From contig JAHCVI010000001.1 of NCBI GenBank assembly GCA_019096155.1, forward strand, positions 15,215,243-15,279,242: DNA of 64,000 bases. The letters are read 5' to 3'. Both the position numbers and the translations under genes were made by a program. This DNA comes from Staphylotrichum longicolle (taxonomy: Eukaryota; Ascomycota; Sordariomycetes; Sordariales; Chaetomiaceae). This document shows, piece by piece, positions 44,648 through 54,881 of this stretch. Position 1 is the first letter of the stretch. Every line of letters starts with the position of its first letter. The notes below the pieces were generated by a model. That model ran no database searches. It saw only the letters and a program-made list of their open reading frames with translations, and had not been told where the DNA came from.

Positions 44648-45580
44648 TCAGTCACGGCCCGGTTTTGGTTTGTAGAGAACACGATCCCGCAACAGCCGCG
44701 CCACTTCTGGATCATGACTTGGCAAGACGACCAGATCGTTGTCTTGCGCAAACTGCTTGATAAGTCTCAAACTCTTGTAGGCTGTTTGCGGGTCGTCGTT
44801 GATCCCATCAGGTTCCTCCTTGTCCAGCAGATCGACCCCATACGTTGCGTCGGCCGTCAGGAGATATGTCGTACCATGCTCGCCATCATCGCCGTACACA
44901 ATGAGCGAGATGTGGCCGTGAACATGACCAGGGGTATCCACAGCCACCACTTTGCCGTCCGAGGTGATTTTGCTGGAGTACTGCCATGGACCGACGGGAT
45001 CATCTGTACGGTCGAGGAATTTGGGCGTGAAGTTGGCCGGCCAGTGCTGGGGGTAGAATCCTTGCAGATTTGCGTTGAACCGGTTGGTCTGTGTGACAGC
45101 ATCCCAGTGCTCCTTGTTGACGTAAACGGGGACGTTTGGTGCTGCTGCGACCAGTTCTGGAAGCCCACCAGCGTGGTCGCCATGGAGATGGCTGAGCACG
45201 ACGGCTTGAAGGCTGGATGGCTCAATGCCGTGAGACCGCAGCTGCGCAACAATGCCCTCCTCCCGAGAGATGGTAGTGGTGGCGAGCAAGCCCAATGGGG
45301 ACCAGCTAGGCAGGAACCCAGGTTCATTGCGGCGGGTGGATTCTCCCGTATCAAGCAGAATTGGGCCGTCTGGGTGCGAGATGAGGAAGACGCCGATTGG
45401 CATGGGCTCTGTCCAGCCACGATCGCAAAAGGAACGCAAACGTCGCGTGATGACCCAGTGATTGGATATCGGCTGGCTCCTCATTGACGGCCGGATCTTA
45501 ACAGTACCTGTCGTCATGAAGGATACCTGGATTGACCCATTGTTTGGAGAGTTCGTGGCCGCCATGGTGTCCCAGGGCAT
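44648..45580 (-). CDS. MBL-fold lactonase-like metallohydrolase, single exon
   Basis: A 310-aa metallo-beta-lactamase-fold enzyme without a signal peptide. The zinc motif is intact: HLHGDHAGG gives His131, His133, Asp135 and His136. Further ligands are likely in DTPGHVHGH, LTADATYG and VLPSHDPEV. The ordering and spacing resemble N-acyl-homoserine-lactone lactonases and similar lactone hydrolases; fungal proteins of this kind are common and mostly untested. The start may be any of several in-frame Met codons (residues 1, 6, 22); the conserved part begins near residue 42. It follows the GH79 gene upstream on the same strand. It could open sugar-derived or bacterial lactones; this is inference. 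Confidence 0.8.
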   Translation of the reverse strand: MPWDTMAATNSPNNGSIQVSFMTTGTVKIRPSMRSQPISNHWVITRRLRSFCDRGWTEPMPIGVFLISHPDGPILLDTGESTRRNEPGFLPSWSPLGLLATTTISREEGIVAQLRSHGIEPSSLQAVVLSHLHGDHAGGLPELVAAAPNVPVYVNKEHWDAVTQTNRFNANLQGFYPQHWPANFTPKFLDRTDDPVGPWQYSSKITSDGKVVAVDTPGHVHGHISLIVYGDDGEHGTTYLLTADATYGVDLLDKEEPDGINDDPQTAYKSLRLIKQFAQDNDLVVLPSHDPEVARLLRDRVLYKPKPGRD

Positions 45581-46377
45581 GGATTATTGGTAGTTGTTGT
45601 GCAAAGTTGGGGAGAGTCGAGCTGCGGCTGAATGTCATATCTCGGTAATTATAAGGCTGAGTGCAGGTGGGGACAGACGATAAAGGAGTTATTATCGAAC
45701 TGCCGAATACTGATCTGGTTGTGTGGACACGGACTCCAGGGGTGTCTTGATTTGTCCCGTCGGACTCGGTGAAAAACATGTGGTCTGAAACGCCAGGTCG
45801 GGACTTTAGTCTCTCCGTTCGCTTCCGGTTTTGTCGGCCTTCTCGCATTAACTCGACCCGTTCTCCACCCCTGAAGGTCTAGCCCAACCCAGGAATCCTT
45901 CCTCAGTCTGGTTCCACTTGCTGGCTGAGCTGACCAGCATCACCCCCCCTGGAAATCAAGCCACTAATCAGAATCCTTTGACTCCTTTGCCAGAACGGAG
46001 AATACCCGGAAGGACGTCTTCTTCAAAAACTGCCTCCGAGTCGTCGGACTCCGCCACCATTGAGCTTGGGGACGACTTTAGGTTGTCTACTTGGTACATT
46101 GCCTTAGGTACAGCACATCTGGCACTACTCAACAACTTCTGCTTTAGTTAATGGAAACCTTGAGAGATCAACGTGGACGCGTCACAGACTTCTATTATAC
46201 GTGAAGCGCGTCGCCTTGTGTTAATTCTGCTTAACGGCTCATCAAAATCACCGTACCATGTTGCATTGCGTTCACTCAATATCTGATGAGACCCATCGTC
46301 TCCCATCTCACAGAGTGCATCCGAGTCAAAGGTAGCCGGCCCTTGAACAGCGCCATTCCTCCCCGCGGTCTAATTAC
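45581..46377. other. intergenic, no gene seen
   Basis: A 77-codon plus-strand frame at 45918 has no supporting features. No gene or repeat seen. Confidence 0.4.
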
Positions 46378-48159
46378 CTACGCAAGGTGGCTTCCTCCCA
46401 CAAGCGAGTCCCCATGAAGCTCCCTCGGCCGATGATACTCATCCCCGCGCATCTCAGCCAACTGGGGCGTTGTCCCAGGCATCTCCTTTGCCACCGAGTT
46501 GTCGATCTGGTAGTAAGTCACCCCCGAGCCATTCGTGCTTTCTTGCTGGGTCACCAGCGGTGTCATGCTGTCCTTCTGCCTTCTACGTCGCAAAAGGAAG
46601 AATGCTAGCACTGCGAGTAGAGCAAGTGCGGCGGCACCCCCAACTGCAGCTCCTGCAATTGCGCCTGTGCTGATCGAGGAACCTGATGTGCTGGACGGAT
46701 TTGAGCTGCCACTCTCGGTTCCTTCCTCACACCCCTCGCCGGCGGTCGACTTACTGACCACCGGAGTCAGGGTACTTTTTTTGGACGGATTGGCTTGCCA
46801 GAGAGTGAAGGTCTGGGCATCGTAGTCCACCATCAAGTAGGCCGAAGTGAAGAAATAGCGGCCAAGGGTGGCAGGGTTGGAGGCTACCGGGCTCATGAGA
46901 ATTTCCTTTTGTGACTGGTTGACAGTGCGTGCGCCGGTGTCGAGGAAATCGACGTGTGGGACGATGAATTGGTTGTTGGGGATGCGGACTCGGAGGCCCG
47001 AGGAGAGAATGAATGTGACGTCGCCGTCAAAACTAATGATTTGGTATTAGTGGATGGCGGAACGGAGTGGTCTTGAGCTGGGGCCAAAACTTACAATGGC
47101 TGAGCGACACCCGTCATGTTGATCACTCGGGCGTCCCTGTGCAGACCGAACGACATGTTTCTCTCCCACAACCCCGTCACAACCTCAAACCTGCTCAGGA
47201 CATCTGCAGGCCCTTCCCACAGCAGCTGCCGCTGGGGAACGATACAGCATTTCACTGCCGAATTGCTCGACATGATGCTGGTTTCGGTGCCATTCCGGAA
47301 ATTGACCATCAGATTTGACACTGTCACCTTCATCCCCGTCCAACAGCCCGTCTCCTCGCTATAATCCAGAGGCTGGGTGATGTTAGTTCCGAGCACCTTT
47401 TCTTTGTCATAGCCTCCAAGCACAAGCGAACCATCCATGTCGGTGCTCGGGCTGCCAGTCCACATTCTCCCCCAAAAGATGGACCAGACTCTCGATGGGA
47501 TCTGACGCGCCGCGACGAGCGCGTTGAGATAGGTTGAGTTGGAGCCCAAACCCAGCGCGTGCAGGGTTGTGTACCCTCCATCGTATTGCTGCCGTGGGAT
47601 GCCAATGGGGAAGCTTGTGGCGTTTGTGCCATTGGCAGCGAATAGTTCTGTACCAGCAAGACACGTCGAAATGAGTTTTGGTACTCCAGGTTCTGAACCC
47701 TTGGTACCGATCTCTTGGGTGGCGCCTCCTGAGGCAATCAGACCTGCTTGTGTTGTGAAGCTGGGTGACTGCGTTTCAACGTAGTTTCCACCTCGACGGA
47801 TGCGACATATTTCCTCATTCCACACAACGCGGGGATTGCAGAATGCTTGATCATCGTAGAGAATATGTATTGTTCAAGTCCCTGTAATTTATGGGTGTTT
47901 CAATGATAGTGCTCTTGTTACACACCGGGAATTGGGGAGGAGAACGGGTAACCTACGGCCAGGGTATAACGACGATGCTCTGCGGCGGAGTGCCTACTCT
48001 CGCGGGTATCCCTCTCATGATGGAGTTGGGTATGGTCACGTCAACTTGTGTATCAGTGATAGGAAGGGCCAACGGTAGCGGTAGCTCGGAGCCACATGCC
48101 GCCCCTAGTACACGCCCTGCGCATACGACGGCGAGGAGGCCCCATGTCTTTGTGAACAT
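46378..48159 (-). CDS. membrane-anchored pepsin-like (A1) protein, frame-shifted
   Basis: Exons proposed: 48159-47957, 47881-47095 and 47032-46378. After a signal peptide (FTKTWGLLAVVCAGRVLGAA) comes RVGTPPQ, the normal start of the N-terminal lobe, but the usual DTGS is replaced by IPWPDLNN. The second lobe has DGSLVLGGYD. A Ser-rich linker is followed by one membrane segment (AIAGAAVGGAAALALLAVLA) and RRRR, so the protein is anchored with a cytoplasmic tail. Near 47860 the frame breaks: one extra T between the NNTY and YDDQAFC parts. Removing that base makes the total length divide evenly (547 aa). The family is widely annotated in fungi as A1 peptidase, but the altered first catalytic motif suggests many members, this one included, may be inactive as proteases. 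Confidence 0.72.
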
Positions 48160-48861
48160 GCTTTGGATGGTGGCACAGGGGTTTGGCGCCGAAGGGTTGG
48201 ACAGCATCGGTGTGTCTGTATTCTAGTCGGGGCGGAAGCAAGAAAGAGGAGCTTACTCGATGCCGAGGCAAGAAAGAAGAGCTCACGCGTCAGTGGAACA
48301 TGGGCACAGGGACGAGAGATGTATCAAGGCCCGGCAAAGGAAGTGCGACGAGGCCATCCAGGCATAAAGAATTCCTTGCGGACGACCCGGCATGAGATGG
48401 TTCAGGATTTCCTTGGCCTCTTTACCCCTGTCCGTCTGATCTTACAGCAGACAGGCGCGCCATTCCGCTGTGGCACACACGCGGTTAGATGGCGGCTGTT
48501 AGAACCCGGCGTGAGGCTCGGGTTGGACTGAACGATCCCATTGGTGAGTTCGGGGTCTGGGCCGCTGCCAAGCGGCGAGAGGGCGACACGGCAAGTCCAG
48601 AGGCTCGGTCAATGGCGTCTGCAACAACTTCGATTTTGGCACGCCAATCAAGCGCAGCTCTGAGACCACATCAATCATAACCACGCCCGAAAGCGACATG
48701 GAGCTTGTTATTTTCGGAAACCAGCTCGCTCACGATGCCCAGCCCCTTTGCACCGAGCGTGAGAGTAACTGCAAGGCAGCCTCTGAAAGCCTGGGAATGC
48801 TAAACGGGGAAAAGCAACGCCATGAGAAAAGTAATTACAGTTTTGTTTGTCATTTGTTTTT
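48160..48861. other. intergenic, no gene seen
   Basis: Upstream of the A1-like gene and downstream of the next minus-strand gene. A direct repeat of about 15 bases (GAAGAGCT-type, near 48250-48290) is the only pattern; no gene. Confidence 0.35.
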
Positions 48862-49670
48862 TCATTTGAGCCCCAGTACCAGCCGGATGATATCCCCCTC
48901 GTTGGGATCAGAGTCCAGAACCTCTTGAAGAAACAAGTTCTTTTTCTCTTGACGGACCTGGTTTGTCACGGCTTTCACCTCTTTGCTGTACTGTGGATGT
49001 TTGCATGCAAAAAGCAGATCGGCATAGTCTCCGAGTTTGCCACGTCCGTAGGACTGAGACTTTGCCTCAACGAGCGAGCCAACCTTCATGAAACGAACCC
49101 CGCTCCTACCGCCGCCGACGATCTGCACCAACTCGGTTGTCGCGTTGAGGTCTTGCGGCATGCCATGGCCCTCGGACCTTTGCCACTTGAGATCGATTTG
49201 GACCTCCTGGTGTCCGACTCGCACAAAGGTCCGAGCGACACCGCCTAACCAGGACATCTTGTTGCGAGGTCTCGTTACACTATTTGAGGGGAACAAGTCG
49301 CAGTCAGCGCTGAGTGATGCAGCCAACGAGCATACCTTGAACATGAAGCCAGATTTGCAGATAAGAGATGGCAGGGGGAGCAAAAATGGCGGAAGACGCA
49401 AGCCGGAACTAACCACTCCTCTTCGTTCAACAAATCAAATGTAGCTTGAAGGCTCTGAGTGCCAGTGACGGCCCGCTCGGCATCGTCTGTCGTTCGGCCC
49501 GAGCCACGCAGGTAGAAGTTCATGCCTCCCATAAGACCATAAGGGAGCTGGTGGGCGTTGAATATATCGGCCATAACTTGCAAGGCCTCCCTCTGTTGAT
49601 CCGGGGTCGCTTGTGTGGCAGCTTCCTCAAGATCGTCGAGGTGAGCCGGCGAATAGTACCGGCAGGGCAT
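48862..49670 (-). CDS. nucleotidyltransferase-like protein, 2 exons
   Basis: A 224-aa protein. Exons are 49670-49414 and 49279-48862, with a 134-nt intron (GTTAGT...AAATAG, phase 2). The reading YGLMGGMNFYLRGSGRTTDD resembles the GG...LRG...R-x-T-x-D start of the nucleotidyltransferase fold (AbiEii/MNT-like proteins, numerous in fungi), and VQIDL near residue 115 could give the third acidic residue. The second metal-binding Asp appears to be replaced (TTDDAERAV), so catalysis is uncertain. The end, KLGDYADLLFACKHP and onward, is a helical tail seen in such proteins. An earlier in-frame Met at 49811 is possible. The assignment is moderate at best. Confidence 0.55.
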
Positions 49671-50721
49671 CGTGGGGTCAGTTCCTCCGGCGCGGACGCG
49701 GGAGACGGAGGGGTGAAGTTGACTCGGCCGATGTCGATGCGATGCAACGTCTTGTTGACCCATATCGTGAGTGGTTGTGAAAACGACGTTGGTCAGCATG
49801 AGGAGATGCAACCAACCGTGACATGCTGGATCTCAGAAACTGGGCCAATGAAACCCAACAGGCACCCGACCCTCGCCGACACACGCAACAATCTGGAGCC
49901 GTTGTGTGAACTTGATGGTGTAAAACTGAATGGATTCGAGTTTGGCAAGGTACCTACTTAGAGAGGGTTTCATTTTACTTTCGACGGAATACATCGGATT
50001 GTACTGTATTGCACGGGCACGGGGATGCTGCCAACGAAGCAGTGACGACGCCCGCTCTGGCTGCTTTTACTCCACTCCACGGAACATCTATGGGGTGAAA
50101 GCCCACGGAGGGAGGTCAAGGGCATGCGTATTGAGCCCATACAACAGGGTCGCTTCTCCTATACCCACTGGGTTAGAATTAGGTCCCCAGAGGACCTGAG
50201 AATGAAAAGCCGCCCTCTGCCGCATGATTTTTCTTGCTAGCCACGAGATCCGCATGATAAGATTCCACAAACTGACCGCAGGTAGAAAAACCTTGTGAGT
50301 GGTACCTTACCCGTCTTAAATTCAGAACAAATGACCTATCACTACCGATCTCGAGTCAAAGAAGTCGACCCAAAGCGAGCAACACCTCAACTGCCAATTA
50401 GAGGAAGCACATATAGTTCGAGGAAAGCAATATCTTTTTGGTTCAGCCGGACACATGAGCAGCTGCTCAAGTCGCATTTCTGCACCCTAACATCCCATCC
50501 ACTTCCCGCTCAAACCCAAAACCACATTGCCGCAAACGGGTTCCCGCCCTAGGTCGTCACGGGTTAGCCATTCTGTTTCACAGGTTGATATGTGCGGAAT
50601 TAGAGAAGGGATGGGCAAGGGCGAGTTGGGCAAAGGGGACTCTGTTGGTTGGAGACGACTGGAGCAGAGCTCGGTACCTGAACAAATGCTCCTTAGCTCC
50701 GATTTCTGTGACAGGTCGGAG
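49671..50721. other. intergenic, no gene seen
   Basis: No open frame with recognisable content and no repeat. Confidence 0.4.
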
Positions 50722-50985
50722 TCATGAGGACTTCCGAGATTCCTTGCGCCGGTAACGAGATTCCGGCGTTGACGTGTCTGCACACGCTCGTCAGCAAAAC
50801 ATTGACAGATGTAACATGAGACGAGTACCATTCGGGCGCCATTCGATGGAATTCTGCACCCAGGCGCTGTGAAGTCCAAACCAAACGAGGAACAGGAGGG
50901 CCACGGCCAGCATCAAACCTAGCACGATGGCGATCGGCGCAAGGAGTAGCCCCACGGCAAGTATCAGATCCGCGAACGTCGACAT
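50722..50985 (-). CDS. small membrane protein, about 70 aa, 2 exons
   Basis: The ATG at 50985 opens a frame with one long hydrophobic stretch (LAVGLLLAPIAIVLGLMLAV, about residues 9-40), long enough for one membrane pass with a turn or two short ones. A 51-nt intron (GTACTC...TGTGCAG, 50828-50778) would join it to a polar, Arg/Ser-rich tail ending at 50722. Without splicing the frame ends 11 codons later. No family recognised. The strongly hydrophobic composition is the main support; expression data would settle it. Confidence 0.4.
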
Positions 50986-52166
50986 TGCGGAGACCAAAAG
51001 AAGTGGCGGAACGAGGGGTGGTGGAATTGGCGAAATCGATTCGGAGAGGAGGAATCCAAAACCGGGATCGAGTGAGGAAGATGGATCTCGACCCGGTCTT
51101 AGCCAGAGCCCATTCGCTGAACAAGTTGACCCTCGGCCTGAAACTCTAAGCTGCGAGAGTCAGGCGGTATGCGCCCGCTTGCGTTTCTATGTCGGTAGAT
51201 GAGGTCATGCTATGCATTGTACAGTCATGCTGCTTGGAACTAACGCGGCACGAGTGCAGAACCCGACACAGAAGCCAAGGAACTGGCTGTTTGTGACAAA
51301 CGTGAAGTCGAGTCTGGTTGATACACCATGGTTGCTGTCCCAAAGATCAAGTATTGCTTGAAACGATGGCAAATGGATGGAATCGGCCCAGAGGATGGCG
51401 ACCAGAGGCACATACTTCCCGCAATCACTAGCCGTGTGGTCATGTCGAAGGACGTGCTTACATTTATTCTTCGTGTGCTTGGCTGCTCCTGCAGACTCCG
51501 CATCAAAGGGGAATCATGCGACAGACTACCTTGTTGATGAGATAAGGTATCCGTGTTGATATCACTTGTGGAATTCTATTCCATATATCGAGCCGTGTCT
51601 GCGACCTTTAGTACGTACCAGTTTCATGTCGCTGGATTCGCCTGAGACTGAAGATCCGATGTCATTTCTTGATGTCACCTTGCAATGCCATGCGCCGACC
51701 CCGCAGGTTGGTCACACAGATGCTCCAGTAAGAGTAAAAAACAACTGCAGGTATGTTGTCTGCATCTCGGAATGATCAAACTCATTGTTGCATTCTCTTA
51801 CCCAACGCCAGTTGCCCCCGCCCAAAGGTTGTTTGTGTTAAACTCCAAAGTTGACCCTGACAGTCCATAAACACCAGCCTCGGTCAACGCCAGCCAAGAA
51901 CAGACACCCCCTAACTCCTTGCCATTTTCGTCATCATGAACGCCGTCTCGGCAGAAAAACTGCCCCTCCCAGCGATCAGCCCGCAGAAAGCCAGGTAACC
52001 CACTCGCAACCCAAGCATACTTCCGGAAACCACCAACCTCACCGGCAACACCAGCAGGCACTCTACACCCACCCCGGTTCCGCAAGCTGCCCACGCGCCC
52101 CAACCCAACAAGCCACTTCCTCTTCCCGCCTCCTCCCCCACCACCACCACCACCACCTGCCCCCAC
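50986..52166. other. intergenic, no firm gene
   Basis: A minus-strand frame at about 51500-51205 looks protein-like in part but has no start, partner exon or known motif, so it is not called. The right end is C-rich and holds a CCA repeat. Confidence 0.35.
52137..52157. repeat. CCA triplet tract
   Basis: About seven CCA units lie just beyond the stop codon of the centrosomin-motif gene. Confidence 0.8.
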
Positions 52167-54881
52167 TCAGTGACACACCTCCACTCTCACCCCCACCATC
52201 CCCACTGATCCCGCTCCCCCACCCCACGACCTCCTGGATGCCACCTTGGCTCCACCCAGCGACGCTCCTCCACCCCCACCTCCGCCACCACCCGGGGAAG
52301 GCTCCAGCTCAACCCCACCACCATCCCCGTCCTCGTCCTCCCCACACCGGACCGCTCCCGCAGTCTTGTTCCGCAGAATGGGCGGCGGAGTGGCGCTCGC
52401 GCGGTCATCGTCCACGAGCGAGCCGCGGCGCACCCATGACGGCATCCCCATCCCTGTCCCAGCCGAGCCCGGCTGTTGCTGTGGGGGTGGCGGCTTAAAC
52501 GCCGTTTCCGTCGGCGGGGCGCTGGCAGGATGGGGAGGGACGTCTGCGGAACCGGTAGAGCGGCGGAAAAAGTTGTTTAGGCCACGCGAGCGGGGGCGGG
52601 ATGTGGTGGGCGGATAGTGCCGCTGTTTGGGGAGGGCTTGACAAGGCGAGTCCTGCTTGCTCCGGGGGTCTTGCTTGGGGGGTGGCGGGGCGTGGACTTG
52701 TTTGGGCGGGACCGTTCTGGCTCGGTCTTGTTTCAGGCCGAGCTCTGTGGGGAGCCGTGTGGGAGGCCGCACGTCGGTGCTGTTGCTGCGGGCTCTGTTG
52801 CCGCGGGCCGGGCTCCTCATCTGCGGAGCGGGCCGTGGCGGCGACTGTGGCATGGATTCGGATCCTGGTGCCGCATCCGCGGTTGACCCGGTTCTGGCGA
52901 GGAGACTGGAGCGACGGTTGGGTGGCGGCGGGGCGGTAGGGCCGGCACCGAGGATGGGAGTCATACTTCCAGAGCTCAAGATCGGCGGCGTCGGCACGGA
53001 CGCACTGATGGCATCCAGCATGTCTGCAATGGGTGTCGCCGAAGCGCCCTTACCGCCGGCGCCGATATACCCTGTTCCTCCGAGGGACCCAAACATCGCA
53101 TGTGCAGCCCAGCCACTGGTCGAAGCCGGAAAAGAGAAGAGGTCTGGTGAGACGCGACCATTCTTTGTGCTGACGTTCGTTTGAGAGACGGAGCTCATGG
53201 GGTCCAAAACGTCCATACTGTCCGGCTTCATACTCTCGCGAAGCCAGGTATCCACGCTCGAGGTGGTCGAGTCCCTGCGGTTTGTGGATTTGTACCTCGA
53301 AGCGTCAGCGCCCCCGCTGTTGCCATCGCGTGCACGTGTCTCAGTGACTGGACGGGGTTGGCGGGTCTCGGGTGACACCAAAGATGTATCATCAGCTCGG
53401 AGGTGTTTCCGGCTGTCGAACGCCGTGGTGGATGCGGGTTGAGCGGCACGATGCAGATCATCGGGTCCTGGGGTTGCTGAAGTAGTCGTCGAACTCATCG
53501 ACAGGTAACTGCGCTCGTTCTCGGAACCCGGTTCCTTGGATGGTGTCTCATGATGTGGCAGAGTCGTCGTGGAGAGTGTGTCGGGGGTAGGCGGGAGTGT
53601 CTGGGGACTGCTGAAGTGCCCTTGGGTCATGACTCGCTCCAAAGCCTCGCGCTTCTCCTGCTTCGTTTTCGGTTGCAGATGGTGAGCCGAAGGCCGGTTA
53701 AAGGGCGACTTCTCCTTATCCTTTCTCGCGGTCAGCGGCCTCGGCGAATTCCTCCCGGCGGCGCGGGTGCCGTCGAACTTCTCCAGACGGTGAAGGGGAG
53801 ATGGGCGGATATCCAAAACATCGCCGATGTTGTGGTATTGCCCGCTGCTAGCACGGGAGCTGCTCGGCCGATGCTGCCTCGACGGAGTTGTGGTTCTGAC
53901 TCTAGTCGGAGATTCGAGTGCTGACAGAGGTGTCCTGTTTGACCCGTCCCAGGGCCAAGGGCTGTTGCCGGGTGGTGACGAAAGGTCAACGGTCCTACCG
54001 CGACCGTATACGCTGACAAATGAGCTCTCGCTGAGCTCACTCAAAGCCGGGCTGGCCAACCTAGGATCTATGCGCGCGGTATCAGGCGTGTCTTCGGGTA
54101 GTCTTGGAAGGGTGAGGGAGCTCTCGCCGGCAAGGGCACCAAGGTAGACACTCCTAAGGTTCTCGGTGTTCTCGCTCCGCTCCGAGACAAAGCTTGGCAT
54201 GCGAATGGGGGTTTTTGCCTCGCCGAACGGTGAAGACTCCAAGTGCGGATTGTTGCTCGGGCCTGGCGTGGTGACTGGCGATGCGATGCGAGGGTATGCG
54301 GCTCCTGCGGTTTCGACCTGGCGGACCATCTTCCTCTCAAGGAGCAGCTGCTCGACACGTCTCTCCAGCGTCAAGATCATCCCTATCGCCTCCTCGACGG
54401 CTTTGTCCCGTTTCTCGAGTTCCAATACCAAAGAGTCGTTTAGCTCGTCTCGCTCCTTGGCCTCGCGCTCCAGCTTATCCAGGCGGTCCTCAAGGGCGGT
54501 CTGGCGCTCTCGCCGATGGTAGAGCTCGAGCTTGAGGTCAAAGTTCTGCTTGTGCAATGTGGACAAGGTCTGCTCCATCTCCTTGACGCCCAGGCCTTTC
54601 TTTTGCTTCGCAGGGTCGTGGCCTCCGCTGGACCCGGTTCGGTGGCTGCCGGTGGGGGAAGGGCTCCGCACATGTCTGGAGTTGGTGGAGGAAGACAGCA
54701 TGTCGGTGCTCGACCGGGATGAGACGCGGTCGCTCTCTTCTCGGCGTGATCGTTGGAGGCGTTCTTGTAGTAGCGGTGATATGGGGTAGACGGGCGAGGA
54801 TTTGGGGTGCTCGGTCGGGTTGGTGCGGTGTGCCCTCGACGAGCTGTTGCTGCTCCTGGAAGGCGCACCGTAGAGGTCCAT
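52167..54881 (-). CDS. coiled-coil protein with a centrosomin N-terminal motif, single exon
   Basis: A 904-aa protein from the ATG at 54881 (MDLYGAPSRS). An in-frame ATG at 55037 would add 52 residues that look like leader sequence. Residues 97-165 read GLGVKEMEQTLSTLHKQNFD, then LKLELYHRRERQTALEDRL. This is the centrosomin motif-1 (Cnn_1N) pattern, which in fungi recruits gamma-tubulin complexes to spindle pole bodies and other microtubule-organising sites. The coiled coil continues to about 185. The remaining 700 residues are Ser/Pro-rich and disordered, with poly-Pro and a poly-Gly run near the end. This form, with one short coil and a long disordered tail, differs from the long animal centrosomins. 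A microtubule-organising role is inferred from the motif. Confidence 0.75.
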   Translation of the reverse strand: MDLYGAPSRSSNSSSRAHRTNPTEHPKSSPVYPISPLLQERLQRSRREESDRVSSRSSTDMLSSSTNSRHVRSPSPTGSHRTGSSGGHDPAKQKKGLGVKEMEQTLSTLHKQNFDLKLELYHRRERQTALEDRLDKLEREAKERDELNDSLVLELEKRDKAVEEAIGMILTLERRVEQLLLERKMVRQVETAGAAYPRIASPVTTPGPSNNPHLESSPFGEAKTPIRMPSFVSERSENTENLRSVYLGALAGESSLTLPRLPEDTPDTARIDPRLASPALSELSESSFVSVYGRGRTVDLSSPPGNSPWPWDGSNRTPLSALESPTRVRTTTPSRQHRPSSSRASSGQYHNIGDVLDIRPSPLHRLEKFDGTRAAGRNSPRPLTARKDKEKSPFNRPSAHHLQPKTKQEKREALERVMTQGHFSSPQTLPPTPDTLSTTTLPHHETPSKEPGSENERSYLSMSSTTTSATPGPDDLHRAAQPASTTAFDSRKHLRADDTSLVSPETRQPRPVTETRARDGNSGGADASRYKSTNRRDSTTSSVDTWLRESMKPDSMDVLDPMSSVSQTNVSTKNGRVSPDLFSFPASTSGWAAHAMFGSLGGTGYIGAGGKGASATPIADMLDAISASVPTPPILSSGSMTPILGAGPTAPPPPNRRSSLLARTGSTADAAPGSESMPQSPPRPAPQMRSPARGNRARSNSTDVRPPTRLPTELGLKQDRARTVPPKQVHAPPPPKQDPRSKQDSPCQALPKQRHYPPTTSRPRSRGLNNFFRRSTGSADVPPHPASAPPTETAFKPPPPQQQPGSAGTGMGMPSWVRRGSLVDDDRASATPPPILRNKTAGAVRCGEDEDGDGGGVELEPSPGGGGGGGGGASLGGAKVASRRSWGGGAGSVGMVGVRVEVCH

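Noticed and set aside
51205..51500. protein-like minus-strand frame (ILWADSIHLPSFQAILDLW)
   Set aside because: No start codon, no clear upstream exon and no known motif; another overlapping frame looks equally plausible.
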